Numbered from the stretch's first letter, positions 1 to 7,258 are shown. The stretch: 54,346 nucleotides of DNA from Sulfurospirillum sp. UBA4058 (GCA_002382085.1 DFZK01000008.1:41417-95762), one strand, 5' to 3'. Notes: generated from the letters alone by a model not told the origin. Numbers and translations: made by a program.

Positions 1-12
1 ATAAACTAGCCA

Positions 13-30
13 TAAACTAGCCATAGTTTA
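13..30. repeat. Short direct and inverted repeats at window start
   Basis: An 11-bp unit, ATAAACTAGCC, occurs twice in tandem at 1-11 and 12-22. The second copy also forms a 7-bp inverted repeat, TAAACTA (13-19) against TAGTTTA (24-30), with a 4-nt loop. The function is unknown; it could be part of a replication or recombination site that continues left of the window. Nothing coding is seen in 31-277. Confidence 0.4.
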
Positions 31-277
31 TATATCTTGAAACTATAAATAATATGAGTAAAACCTAACTTCCTTTAATATATTCAATACTCTTTTAACT
101 TGCCCAATAAAAAATATACTATACCTATATGCGAGTCCTACTCTTTCACAGCACTCTATTTACTTCAAAGGCAGACTCAATCATTCTTTCAATTTATAAT
201 ACGCTTTCAGAAACTACTAGGTGCTAACACAGAATTTTGAACATCCACTTTATCACCCTCTCTCGCACTATAAGTTT

Positions 278-307
278 ACCATACATAGCTATTATGCTAT
301 GTATGGT
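278..307. repeat. 12-bp perfect inverted repeat upstream region of island left genes
   Basis: ACCATACATAGC (278-289) is followed by a 6-nt loop and its exact reverse complement GCTATGTATGGT (296-307). There is no T-run on either side, so a Rho-independent terminator is unlikely. It lies just downstream of the minus-strand HTH gene, in a 365-bp stretch that has no gene of its own. An operator, an origin element or a recombination site are all possible. Confidence 0.5.
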
Positions 308-365
308 GTTCATTCATCGTTTAATTTGTAATATGAATTTGAATAATTTTTAACTATATTATATT

Positions 366-578
366 CTAAGCGTTATATACCATAATAGTATTAGTCTCAA
401 GATAGCGAATTAGTTCTGACCTAGAAATATGAAGCTTATTTCCTATTTTGACAACTTCAATTTCATTTTTCGATATCAACTTTTTTGCCATATCTATTTT
501 AATAATATTCATCTCCTCAATTTCTTTCAAATTAAAAATCACACCTTTTGGAATTAGTTCATCGTAATTTGTCTTCAT
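366..578 (-). CDS. Small helix-turn-helix protein, excisionase-like
   Basis: A 70-residue protein whose centre, MAKKLISKNEIEVVKIGNK followed by LHISRSELIRYLE, matches the layout of the small MerR-like winged helix (HTH_17/excisionase family): helix, helix, a short beta turn with a basic K-x-G-x-K segment, then a final helix. The ATG is preceded on the minus strand by AAGGA at a good distance. Such proteins act as recombination directionality factors or small regulators in islands, and this one shares the island with the tyrosine integrase at 28244-29422. It is divergent from the tiny ORFs beginning at 724. Role as excisionase is inferred from size, fold and context; a plain regulator is equally possible. 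Confidence 0.6.
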   Translation of the reverse strand: MKTNYDELIPKGVIFNLKEIEEMNIIKIDMAKKLISKNEIEVVKIGNKLHISRSELIRYLETNTIMVYNA

Positions 579-723
579 TTTAGATTCCTTGTCTGTTCAA
601 TTTTTATCAAACAAGGGAGTTCTTTCAAAATTTTATTTCCACCATTTTTTAACCACATATCATCTCCATAGAAAGAAGAATAAAGTCAATTCTTTTCATA
701 TCCACATTGTAAAAAGGAGACCT

Positions 724-795
724 ATGCGAGTAAAAAATCAATATGTCACGTTCTATAAAGAGATGAAGTGGCAAGGAGGCAGATTATGGAGTTGA
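724..795 (+). CDS. Tiny ORF, 23 residues, first of a coupled trio
   Basis: ATG at 724 is preceded by AAAAGGAGA at a good distance, giving a 23-residue basic peptide (MRVKNQYVTFYKEM...). It overlaps the next tiny ORF by 10 nt, and that ORF's ribosome site (AAGGAGG, about 773-779) lies inside this one, suggesting translational coupling. No family is recognised. An in-frame extension to a TTG at 589 exists, but it has no ribosome site and unconvincing composition. Confidence 0.4.
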   Translation: MRVKNQYVTFYKEMKWQGGRLWS

Positions 796-899
796 TAGTT
801 CCTAAACAACCAAGAAAGTGTCATTGCAAAATGCTGACTCTTGTGTTGTTAATACCAGTGATGTTGCAACTTATCATCCACGATAAGGAATGCCACTAA
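786..899 (+). CDS. Tiny membrane ORF, 37 residues
   Basis: ATG at 786 follows a strong AAGGAGG site. The product has a basic, cysteine-containing N-terminus (PRKCHCK) and a hydrophobic stretch (MLTLVLLIPVMLQLII) that could form a single membrane helix, then a short polar tail. Its stop codon overlaps the start of the next ORF (TAATG at 897-901). The arrangement and the strong ribosome site argue that it is translated; the function is unknown. Small hydrophobic peptides in plasmids and phages include lysis and toxin peptides, but nothing here proves that. Confidence 0.45.
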   Translation: MELIVPKQPRKCHCKMLTLVLLIPVMLQLIIHDKECH

Positions 900-985
900 T
901 GAATCCTTCCGTTATCCTAGCTTTGGCGATTGCCGTAGCAACAGCCATTAAAGACACACTCTATTCGTGTAACGATAAAAAATAG
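899..985 (+). CDS. Tiny hydrophobic ORF, 28 residues
   Basis: The start codon at 899 overlaps the stop of the preceding tiny ORF by one base, typical of translational coupling. The product begins with a hydrophobic stretch (VILALAIAVATAI) and ends with a short polar tail (KDTLYSCNDKK), so it could be a small membrane peptide. It ends 58 bp before the DUF932 gene. No family is recognised. Confidence 0.35.
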   Translation: MNPSVILALAIAVATAIKDTLYSCNDKK

Positions 986-1043
986 TGTTTTAGTCCGCAA
1001 GACTTTCAGACCAAACTATCCATAATCAAAGAAGGAAATAACA

Positions 1044-1862
1044 ATGAGCGTAAGACCACTCACCAATGAACAATTAAGAGCACAAGCACCTTCCATCTTT
1101 TCAGAAACACCTATTGAGGGTGTTTCTGAAAAATATGCTTTTGTACCAACCTATGCAGTGTTGGATACATTCAGACAAGCAGGCTATTACCCCATTATGG
1201 CAGGGGAAAGCCGTGTGAGAAATCATGAGAATAAAGGTTACCAAAAACATATCATTCAGTTTAGAAGTTTAGAGCATTTACTACGTCCTAATGCCAATGA
1301 AGAATATGCAGATATTGTCCTAACCAATTCACACAACCGAACCTCTTCATTTAGTGTGGATCTAGCCGTTTTTCGTTTGGTGTGTGCCAATATGCTTGTT
1401 GTGCCATCACATACCTTTTCACATCACTCCATCATTCATGCTGGATTTAACTTTGAGAAAGTACATATGGTAATTGATGAAGTTACCTCACATATGCCAC
1501 GCATTCAAGAAGAGATTGAAACCTTTAAAGCCATTGAGTTATCTGTTGCAGAGCAACACTCCTTTGCAAAAGCAGCATTGGATATTCGCTTTGATAAAGA
1601 GGTACATCAAGTGGATTTTAAAGAGCTCTTGCAGATTCAACGAGAAGAAGATGAAGCACCAACACTATGGAACGTCTTTAACCGTGTGCAAGAAGCCATT
1701 ATTCGAGGAGGCATCAAAGGATCAAACAAAGTAACAGGGAAAACCTTTACTTCTAAAGCGATTACTGCGATTGATGCAAACCTCAGAATCAACAAAGAGC
1801 TTTTTGCTACTGCACAGATGATTGCTGATTTAAAAGCACCTTCATTATTGCAAGCTGCCTAA
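1044..1862 (+). CDS. DUF932 domain protein
   Basis: 272 residues with the typical features of the DUF932 family of plasmid, phage and ICE proteins: an N-terminal segment YAFVPTYAVLDTFRQAGYYP, a central HNRTSSFSVDLAVFRLVCAN segment and a helical C-terminus. ATG follows GAAGGAAA. The molecular function of DUF932 is not established; the family is repeatedly found beside recombination and single-strand annealing genes on mobile elements, as here (Gp157-like, Rad52-like and DUF2958 follow with spacings of only a few bases). The gene begins what appears to be a single transcript ending at the terminator at 3547-3606. Confidence 0.8.
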   Translation: MSVRPLTNEQLRAQAPSIFSETPIEGVSEKYAFVPTYAVLDTFRQAGYYPIMAGESRVRNHENKGYQKHIIQFRSLEHLLRPNANEEYADIVLTNSHNRTSSFSVDLAVFRLVCANMLVVPSHTFSHHSIIHAGFNFEKVHMVIDEVTSHMPRIQEEIETFKAIELSVAEQHSFAKAALDIRFDKEVHQVDFKELLQIQREEDEAPTLWNVFNRVQEAIIRGGIKGSNKVTGKTFTSKAITAIDANLRINKELFATAQMIADLKAPSLLQAA

Positions 1863-1872
1863 AGGAGCCGTG

Positions 1873-2457
1873 ATGAAACTACTCAATTACCAACTGCAAA
1901 CCCATATTGAAAGCTTATCAGGTGCAAAATCCACTCAATATTTTGGAGATTATATTCGCACCATCTTGCAAGACACCGTAAAGCCTTACTATCAAAGAGC
2001 CGATTACGTAGGCTTATCGATCCAAGAGATCAAATCAAAGATTGATACGCTCTGCTGTGATATAAAAGAGCTTCAAAACCTCAAAAAGAGGCTTTCAGAA
2101 TCACTGGAAATGGCTAAAGAAATCATCGCTTCGGTCTTTCTCGAAAATGGTGTGGATCGTATTGATGGCAATATCATTAGCTCACTCACTCTTAGCAATG
2201 AGACATCCTCTACACAAACCTCTTTCACCATTTTAGACACAGAAGCCGTGATGCGATTAGGCTATATCAAATACCAACCTGATATGGAAGCTATAGAGCA
2301 AGCCATGATGAGTGATGAAGGCAAAGAGGAGTTGGTAGCGTTTGTGAGAAGTGAAACCAATACAATCACAACGCCTGCCAAAGTAAAGGTCAATGCCAAA
2401 CGTATTGGTCTAGGCTCTGAAGCAGAAGAACTGCTCAACATTGTTGAAGCAGCATAA
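1873..2457 (+). CDS. Siphovirus Gp157-like protein
   Basis: 194 residues. The first two thirds are helical and probably coiled coil (IQEIKSKIDTLCCDIKELQN, then LKKRLSESLEMAKEIIASVF), followed by short beta-rich segments and a V-K-V-N-A-K-R ending. This is the layout of the Siphovirus Gp157 family (coiled coil, then a compact domain with the sequence of tyrosine or leucine, K, P, D, hydrophobic residues: here IKYQPDMEAIEQAM). ATG at 1873 has AAAGGAG upstream; a GTG at 1870 is the other option. Family members are linked to phage resistance and recombination cassettes, but their activity is not defined. It sits between DUF932 and Rad52-like genes. Confidence 0.55.
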   Translation: MKLLNYQLQTHIESLSGAKSTQYFGDYIRTILQDTVKPYYQRADYVGLSIQEIKSKIDTLCCDIKELQNLKKRLSESLEMAKEIIASVFLENGVDRIDGNIISSLTLSNETSSTQTSFTILDTEAVMRLGYIKYQPDMEAIEQAMMSDEGKEELVAFVRSETNTITTPAKVKVNAKRIGLGSEAEELLNIVEAA

Positions 2458-2466
2458 GGAGAATCC

Positions 2467-3123
2467 ATGTTTGATCAACCACAAAACCAAGCTCTCTCAC
2501 AAGAGCTTGAAACCACACGTATTAAAAATCGCTCTAAAGGTGATGTCGAACTCTCTTATTTAGAAGGGTTTGATGTCATCGATACGGCTAATCGGATCTT
2601 TGGTTATGGCAATTGGAGCTATAACATCACTATCTTAGAGCAAGTATCCCAAGAGTCCAACCAAAATCAAAATATTGTCATCTGTTATAAAGCCATTGTT
2701 TCGGTAAAAGTATCAGATACAAAACACGAACATCATATCAGCCGTGAAGATGTTGGCTTTGGTACAGGCATTTCCAAAACACTCTCCGATTCTCATGAAA
2801 GTGCAGCTAAAGAAGCTGTCACCGATGCACTCAAACGTTCCCTAAGAAGTTTTGGCAATCAGTTTGGTAATTCACTCTATGATAAAAGCAGACAACATCA
2901 AAACTCTCAACAGACACAGCAACCTAAACCATCGAATAAAGTGAATACACCTTCGCAAGACTACTCAAAACTCTCCAATTTAGGCTTGAGTGTCATGCAA
3001 CAAGGAAGTAACCTTGTTGTCATTGGAGATGATATTTTTGCAAAAAAAGATACCATCAAAGCATGTGGCTTTAAATGGGATGCTCGCTTAAAACATTGGT
3101 GCAAACAACAAGAGGCGGCATAA
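2467..3123 (+). CDS. Rad52/Rad22-family single-strand annealing protein
   Basis: 218 residues. The first 150 match the Rad52 annealing core: a segment with YLEGFDVIDTANRIFGYGNW, an acidic beta stretch (ISREDVGFGTG) and the strongly conserved helix KEAVTDALKRSLRSFGNQFG followed by NSLYDK. This domain forms rings that bind single-stranded DNA and anneal complementary strands. After a Q/P-rich linker, the C-terminus (about 165-215) has a separate small module with ACGFKWDARLKHWCK, resembling a domain often attached to mobile-element proteins. ATG follows AAGGAGAA. Probably used for homologous recombination or replication of the island or its plasmid form. Confidence 0.88.
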   Translation: MFDQPQNQALSQELETTRIKNRSKGDVELSYLEGFDVIDTANRIFGYGNWSYNITILEQVSQESNQNQNIVICYKAIVSVKVSDTKHEHHISREDVGFGTGISKTLSDSHESAAKEAVTDALKRSLRSFGNQFGNSLYDKSRQHQNSQQTQQPKPSNKVNTPSQDYSKLSNLGLSVMQQGSNLVVIGDDIFAKKDTIKACGFKWDARLKHWCKQQEAA

Positions 3124-3124
3124 G

Positions 3125-3439
3125 ATGAAAGAGCAAATGTTAATACCCTTTTCACTACGAGATAGCATTCCAACACTCTATGAGACAGACGGACAAACAG
3201 ATCCTATTTGCCACATTAAGCTCTTTACGCCAGATGCGAATTGGGCATGGTATGTGATTGAATTTTCCAAAGCCAATAAAGATATTTGTTATGGCTATGT
3301 TCAAGGACTTGAGAATGAGCTAGGTTATTTTAGTTTAAACGAGCTACGCTCCATCAGAGGTGCTTTAGGATTAAAGGTTGAACGTGATGTGTTTTTTAAA
3401 CCAACACCACTTTCTCAAATCAAGAAAAGCCATCCATGA
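3125..3439 (+). CDS. DUF2958 protein
   Basis: 104 residues matching the DUF2958 family: DPICHIKLFTPDANWAWYVIEF, then CYGYVQGLENELGYFSLNEL and an ending with LKVERDVFFKPTPLSQI. The family is small, cytosolic and found mostly on plasmids and ICEs; no biochemical role is known. The ATG is two bases after the Rad52 stop codon, so the two are translated from one message. Its own stop codon overlaps the ATG of the next tiny ORF (ATGA). Confidence 0.8.
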   Translation: MKEQMLIPFSLRDSIPTLYETDGQTDPICHIKLFTPDANWAWYVIEFSKANKDICYGYVQGLENELGYFSLNELRSIRGALGLKVERDVFFKPTPLSQIKKSHP

Positions 3440-3522
3440 AGTCTGACTATATACAGCAAGAAGCCAAATCCAATTTCCAAGACTTGACAGTTGATGGTTT
3501 GGCATTTCTACTCAACGATTAG
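3436..3522 (+). CDS. Tiny ORF, 28 residues, end of recombination operon
   Basis: The ATG at 3436 overlaps the stop of the DUF2958 gene (ATGA), giving a 28-residue acidic peptide (MKSDYIQQEAKSNFQDLTVD...). It is the last reading frame before the terminator. No family is recognised; the coupled start is the only support. Confidence 0.4.
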   Translation: MKSDYIQQEAKSNFQDLTVDGLAFLLND

Positions 3523-3546
3523 ATTTGTTGCAAGCTCGCCTTACCT

Positions 3547-3606
3547 CATGCAGTAGAAGCCTTAACGGTCTCTACTGCATGCTCATTGTCTTTTTTTGTT
3601 TTTTCC
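3547..3606 (+). terminator. Rho-independent terminator after the DUF2958 operon
   Basis: CATGCAGTAGA (3547-3557) pairs perfectly with TCTACTGCATG (3571-3581), followed by a T-rich run (about 3588-3606, with a 7-T block). An 11-bp perfect stem and T-run are strong evidence. It separates the recombination operon from the Gp2-type gene. The following 255 bp (3607-3861) is AT-rich and holds the presumed promoter of that gene; no other feature is seen. Confidence 0.85.
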
Positions 3607-3861
3607 TAACTTTGTATATCCATAGTTACAACAGAATGCCTAGAAAACCTAAATATTTCAAATTTCGTATACCACGTTATGCCACCAGTTTGATATAGAG
3701 CGACTTTAGGTTATTAATGTTATTGATATTATATTATATATTCTTTACTGCTTTATCTATCTACTTCAAACATATATACAATGCACATGAGACAACCAAA
3801 AGATATATTTTTTGTATACATACCTTTTATTGAAAACAATAAATTCATAAAAGGATATACC

Positions 3862-4449
3862 ATGCAAAACAGTCAAACAACTAACAAACGAATCAGTAGC
3901 ATCAAACAATACATTGATGCACTCAGCGAAAAGCATTCAAAGCTTACTATGGTCAGGGTTGATTTAGGCTACAAAAAGCCATATAGCGATAGTGTAACAC
4001 TGGATAAGGCAAATAATGATTTTAATCGTATGATGAATAACAGACGAAGCAAACCATCTGTCTTTAAAGAACAAGTAGGCTATATATGCAAAAAAGAATA
4101 TACAGAAGATAAGGGTATGCACCTTCATGCTCTTTTTATCTACGATGGGCAAAAAGTACAAAAGGATGCTTTTAAAGCAGCTCAGATTGGTGAGTATTGG
4201 GATGACATTACAAAGGGAAAAGGGAGTTACCATAATTGTCATCGCAACAACTATAAACGTAATGGCATAGGGATATTAGATCATAGAGATAATGAAAAAA
4301 GAAAAAGACTTGATGAAAATGTCTTATCATACCTATGCAAAGATGAACAAAATACGGAACCTATTAAAAAAAGCCCAAGAGATAGAGCTTTTACACGTGG
4401 TACGCTTCCAAAAAAAGAAGGAAATAACAAAGGGAGACCTAGGGGTTGA
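3862..4449 (+). CDS. Inovirus Gp2-family (YagK/YfjJ C-terminal) replication-type protein
   Basis: 195 residues from ATG 3862, which follows AAAAGGA; an upstream in-frame ATG at 3781 lacks a ribosome site. The sequence matches the YagK/YfjJ C-terminal family: LTMVRVDLGYKKP near the N-terminus, then YICKKEYTEDKGMHLHALFI, in which H-x-H is the metal-binding motif of rolling-circle (HUH-like) initiators, and later IGEYWDDITKGKGSYHNCH. Family members occur in filamentous phages, prophages and islands and are thought to start replication or resemble such initiators. The C-terminal tail is basic (RDRAFTRGTLPKKEGN). It opens the second region of the island. Confidence 0.75.
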   Translation: MQNSQTTNKRISSIKQYIDALSEKHSKLTMVRVDLGYKKPYSDSVTLDKANNDFNRMMNNRRSKPSVFKEQVGYICKKEYTEDKGMHLHALFIYDGQKVQKDAFKAAQIGEYWDDITKGKGSYHNCHRNNYKRNGIGILDHRDNEKRKRLDENVLSYLCKDEQNTEPIKKSPRDRAFTRGTLPKKEGNNKGRPRG

Positions 4450-4477
4450 ATACTCCCTGAAATAATAACTCCTAATA

Positions 4478-4492
4478 TGACACAACCTGTCA
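4478..4492. promoter_or_regulatory. Dyad TGACACAACCTGTCA, copy 1
   Basis: TGACA and TGTCA form an inverted repeat with a 5-nt centre. It lies 51 bp before the ATG at 4544. A copy identical at 14 of 15 positions lies at 5762-5776, before the next operon. Two copies, each in an intergenic region upstream of genes, suggest an operator for a common regulator, possibly the WYL protein encoded at 10977-11891. Confidence 0.45.
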
Positions 4493-4507
4493 CATACTCT
4501 GGCTACA

Positions 4508-4533
4508 CTTCTTCCATAATATTTGGAAGAAGG
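4508..4533 (+). promoter_or_regulatory. Hairpin covering the ribosome site of the 4544 gene
   Basis: CTTCTTCC (4508-4515) pairs exactly with GGAAGAAG (4525-4532) across a 9-nt loop. The second arm contains the purine-rich ribosome site (GAAGG, 4529-4533), 10 nt before the ATG at 4544. Folding would hide the ribosome site, so translational control is possible. There is no T-run, so it is not a terminator. Confidence 0.45.
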
Positions 4534-4543
4534 TTGAGCCATT

Positions 4544-4756
4544 ATGCTTTCAATTACCGTAGGGATTATGTTTATTCTTACAACATATATTTTAAGAAAG
4601 TGTATCCGCGATTTATACACATTTCAATCTGAAATACCCCCTTCTCTCAAACCCAATGAAAACAATGATTCATTTAGCTATGAAGCAATTCAAAATGCTT
4701 TAGAAACAGAACCAAATAAAGATACACAAATCCAATGCAAGGAGCATTTATGTTAA
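4544..4756 (+). CDS. Small single-pass membrane protein
   Basis: 70 residues. The N-terminus (MLSITVGIMFILTTYIL) is a single membrane helix followed by a basic R-K and a polar, Asn- and Glu-rich tail of about 50 residues, so the tail is probably cytoplasmic. The gene overlaps the next by 7 nt, so both are co-translated. No family is recognised. Its ribosome site is inside the hairpin at 4508-4533. Its position after a Gp2-type gene recalls small membrane proteins of filamentous phages, but no homology is visible. Confidence 0.5.
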   Translation: MLSITVGIMFILTTYILRKCIRDLYTFQSEIPPSLKPNENNDSFSYEAIQNALETEPNKDTQIQCKEHLC

Positions 4757-5493
4757 TAAAAAAAATTGCGATACTTACTATGGTAGGGCTGAACTGTTGG
4801 GCTGGTATGCCTTGGGAGACAGGCTGGGCAATTGGCGGGACATCAACGCATGCCGTTATCGACAAAGACAATAATCAATTACTCATCGAGTGTAATGATC
4901 AAGGAGGGTTTTTATATTTACGAAATGAAAAACGAAATGAAATAAAGCTTGATCAAGCTGTTTCTATTGGCGTTAATAACACTAAAATGACTGTACCAAC
5001 GAGTATAGATGCAACCAGTGCTCAAAGCGATAAAACGGCGTGGGGCAATTTTATTTATTCACTTCCAACATCCAAAACCATCACACTTAACAATAAAAAA
5101 TTTGAGCCAAACAACTCAGAAAAGCTATCTGATATAGTACAAGCATGTACGGCTTATGATGAAAATACTATCAATAACCAGCAAAATAAAATTTTACCCA
5201 CACAATCAAATGAGGTACCCGTTCAACTAAAAGTACAAAATTTTCCTGCCAATATAAAAACAGGGCAGATATATCAATTTGTGAATATTGACGTTATCTC
5301 AAAAGTCAATAATGTACAGATCAGTAATGTTATTGTTAATCGTGGGAATTGTAAAACTAATGCCTTAAATGCGAAGTTTCCTTTACGTTTAAAATTTGGA
5401 GAACAATATCAGGGAACCTATCAATCTTGTAATGCAATTGAAGTTGAAGTCATAACAGATCATGGGAATTGGACATTTAATTTAACCAATTAA
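4750..5493 (+). CDS. Secreted or periplasmic protein of unknown function
   Basis: 247 residues from ATG 4750, chosen because AAGGAG lies just upstream and the N-terminus then is a clean signal peptide (MLIKKIAILTMVGLNCWAG). The mature part has an N-terminal beta-rich half with WGNFIYSLPTSKTI and a C-terminal half with paired cysteines (about NRGNCKTN and YQSCNAIEVEV), which could form a disulfide in the periplasm. No transmembrane helix follows the signal peptide. The family is not recognised; a secreted partner of the two small membrane proteins on either side is likely from gene order. Confidence 0.6.
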   Translation: MLIKKIAILTMVGLNCWAGMPWETGWAIGGTSTHAVIDKDNNQLLIECNDQGGFLYLRNEKRNEIKLDQAVSIGVNNTKMTVPTSIDATSAQSDKTAWGNFIYSLPTSKTITLNNKKFEPNNSEKLSDIVQACTAYDENTINNQQNKILPTQSNEVPVQLKVQNFPANIKTGQIYQFVNIDVISKVNNVQISNVIVNRGNCKTNALNAKFPLRLKFGEQYQGTYQSCNAIEVEVITDHGNWTFNLTN

Positions 5494-5525
5494 TATTACT
5501 ATCCACTATTTTAAAGGAGCTATCA

Positions 5526-5744
5526 ATGCTATATCTCATTCTTATTTTTTGTATTGCCTTGATATTTCCTTTATGCTTCACTATCATCTTTTCTTTTTTT
5601 GGAGCCTATATGGGTTATATTGGAGCTATAGAGTTAGGGATAAGTTCTGAGTTTTTTAAACTTGTTTTAGGACTTTTAGGGTTTCTTTGGGCTGGCTATA
5701 TAGCACCTAGCATACAAAAAAAAGTATTTAACGATGTGCCATGA
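5526..5744 (+). CDS. Small two- or three-helix membrane protein
   Basis: 72 residues, almost entirely hydrophobic: LILIFCIALIFPLCFTIIF, then a glycine/tyrosine loop, and LVLGLLGFLWAGYIAPSI, ending in a short basic tail. ATG follows AAAGGAG. It lies 32 bp after the secreted protein and before the dyad at 5762-5776. No family is recognised. It closes the small membrane/secreted cassette. Confidence 0.55.
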   Translation: MLYLILIFCIALIFPLCFTIIFSFFGAYMGYIGAIELGISSEFFKLVLGLLGFLWAGYIAPSIQKKVFNDVP

Positions 5745-5761
5745 GTATCCCTTTACATTTA

Positions 5762-5776
5762 CGACACAACCTGTCA
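5762..5776. promoter_or_regulatory. Dyad CGACACAACCTGTCA, copy 2
   Basis: This 15-bp site differs from the copy at 4478-4492 only in its first base and keeps the GACA / TGTC inverted repeat. It lies 49 bp before the ATG at 5825, the first gene of the TerB/HNH operon. The nearly equal distance to the next start codon (51 and 49 bp) in both copies supports a shared regulatory role. Confidence 0.45.
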
Positions 5777-5824
5777 TGCCATTTAATTAAACTTTGATTG
5801 TTATTTTAAGGATAAGGAGCGAAT

Positions 5825-6484
5825 ATGTTACCACTTATTTTAGGCGGAGTCGCCATTGCAGCCACAGGCTATAAAATCAAACAGTTTCTTAGTAATGAGG
5901 ATAATCTTGATAAAATCAATGATACTCTGATGAAAGGAGTTGATTGGCTTGACAGTGTTGATCAAAAAACAGAAAAGTTTTTTGATGGCTTAATCCAAAA
6001 GATTGATGAATCAAAACATGAAGAAGATTTAATTGTCCTTTTAGACGAGCTTGATGATATAAAAAATACAACAGCGAAAATCATCTACAACGATATTGAG
6101 GAACTGCTATTTTATACTACCAAGAATGACTCTACAGAGATATATGAGCCTTGCGATATAGAGCTTGTTCCCAATAAAAACACATCATCTCTCCAATATT
6201 CTGAAGAGAATTACCAGCAAATAGAAAGGTTTTGTGATATTTTAACGACAGCAAATAGTTTTCTTACACAACACATTGATGAAATCAAAACATCATCTAA
6301 GCAAAACGAATCGTCACTCAGTCTTACGCTTTCGCACAAACAGATAAAAAAGCTTTATAAGCTTCAAACTACTATAGAAAATGTTATTTATTGTCCTATT
6401 AGTGTAGATAATGTAACAATTTCAATGATTGCTAAAAGGTCTTTTAATCGAATTAAGCATACAATTGAGTTATTTAAGAATTAA
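5825..6484 (+). CDS. Unknown membrane-anchored protein, first gene of the TerB/HNH operon
   Basis: 219 residues. The start (LILGGVAIAATGYKIKQFL) is a short glycine/alanine-rich hydrophobic segment that may insert in the membrane. The rest is acidic and helical (MKGVDWLDSVDQKTEKFFDG; DLIVLLDELDDIKNTTAKII), with a second helical block near the C-terminus. No catalytic motif is seen and no family is recognised. ATG follows AAGGAGC. The genes that follow (6527 to 11891) are on the same strand with short gaps, so it is probably co-transcribed and functions with them. Confidence 0.6.
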   Translation: MLPLILGGVAIAATGYKIKQFLSNEDNLDKINDTLMKGVDWLDSVDQKTEKFFDGLIQKIDESKHEEDLIVLLDELDDIKNTTAKIIYNDIEELLFYTTKNDSTEIYEPCDIELVPNKNTSSLQYSEENYQQIERFCDILTTANSFLTQHIDEIKTSSKQNESSLSLTLSHKQIKKLYKLQTTIENVIYCPISVDNVTISMIAKRSFNRIKHTIELFKN

Positions 6485-6526
6485 TGAAATATATTATTTC
6501 TTACTTATTAGTTTAAAGGAGTTTTT

Positions 6527-7258
6527 GTGGGAATTGGCAAAATCTTAGGATATACAACACTAGGTATTGTTGGTAGCGTTGCTGCTGTAGCGGCAGCTCC
6601 CTTTACAGTTGGGGCATCACTTTTAGGAGCGGCTACTTTAGCTACATCTTTGGCAGGTACTGGGAAAATAGCAGGTGCATACTTGGCTAAAAGAAATGAT
6701 GATGAGAATGCTGAACTATCAAATAAATTAGAAGCTGGACTTAAAAAAGCTTTTGAAACGTTTGAAAATGATAAAGAATATTTCAATTTCATTATCGGTA
6801 TGGTTGCGTTAGGTCTGGCAATGGCAAATGTAGATGGCGAAATATCTATTGAAGAAAAGCAAGAAATCGATGAATTTGTAAATGGTATTTCTAATTCTCA
6901 TTGCGCACAATATCTTAAGGATACAATTGAAGAATTATATGCAAACACCCCTAATTTGATGACAGCAATGAGGCTATATGTCTCTAAAATTGATCCAAGA
7001 AATTATGATGTACTTAGAGACTTTTTACATATTGTGATGCTGACTGACAATATTCAACATGAAAGAGAACTTGCTTTTATAGCTGCTTTTGAGCAACAAA
7101 TTTTGCAACTAGACTATCAGCCAGAGATCGATGACACCTCTAGTGAAAAATTATCCAAGCAAGATAAATATTCCAAAACAGACATAGATAAATTGACACC
7201 CAATGAACAATGCAACATTACTGTTGTAAAGAAAAAAAGTATTTTTCCTTTCAATTGA
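6527..7258 (+). CDS. TerB-like domain protein with membrane N-terminus
   Basis: 243 residues from a GTG codon at 6527 placed after AAAGGAG. Residues about 5-50 are glycine/alanine-rich and hydrophobic (TTLGIVGSVAAVAAAPFTVG...), like a glycine-zipper membrane segment. Residues about 85-190 resemble the TerB-like helical fold: GMVALGLAMANVDGEISIEE then KQEIDEFV, with the D-G-E metal- or ligand-binding signature. The C-terminus is polar. TerB-like domains occur in tellurite-resistance operons and in several antiphage systems. A second TerB-like protein lies two genes downstream, which suggests the two act together. The TerB call is by pattern, not by alignment. Confidence 0.6.
   Translation: MGIGKILGYTTLGIVGSVAAVAAAPFTVGASLLGAATLATSLAGTGKIAGAYLAKRNDDENAELSNKLEAGLKKAFETFENDKEYFNFIIGMVALGLAMANVDGEISIEEKQEIDEFVNGISNSHCAQYLKDTIEELYANTPNLMTAMRLYVSKIDPRNYDVLRDFLHIVMLTDNIQHERELAFIAAFEQQILQLDYQPEIDDTSSEKLSKQDKYSKTDIDKLTPNEQCNITVVKKKSIFPFN

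Noticed and set aside
589..723. TTG-initiated extension of the first tiny ORF
   Set aside because: No ribosome site at the TTG and weak composition; the ATG at 724 has a clear one.
3781..3861. Longer start for the Gp2-type protein
   Set aside because: No ribosome site before 3781; AAAAGGA and family start fit ATG 3862.
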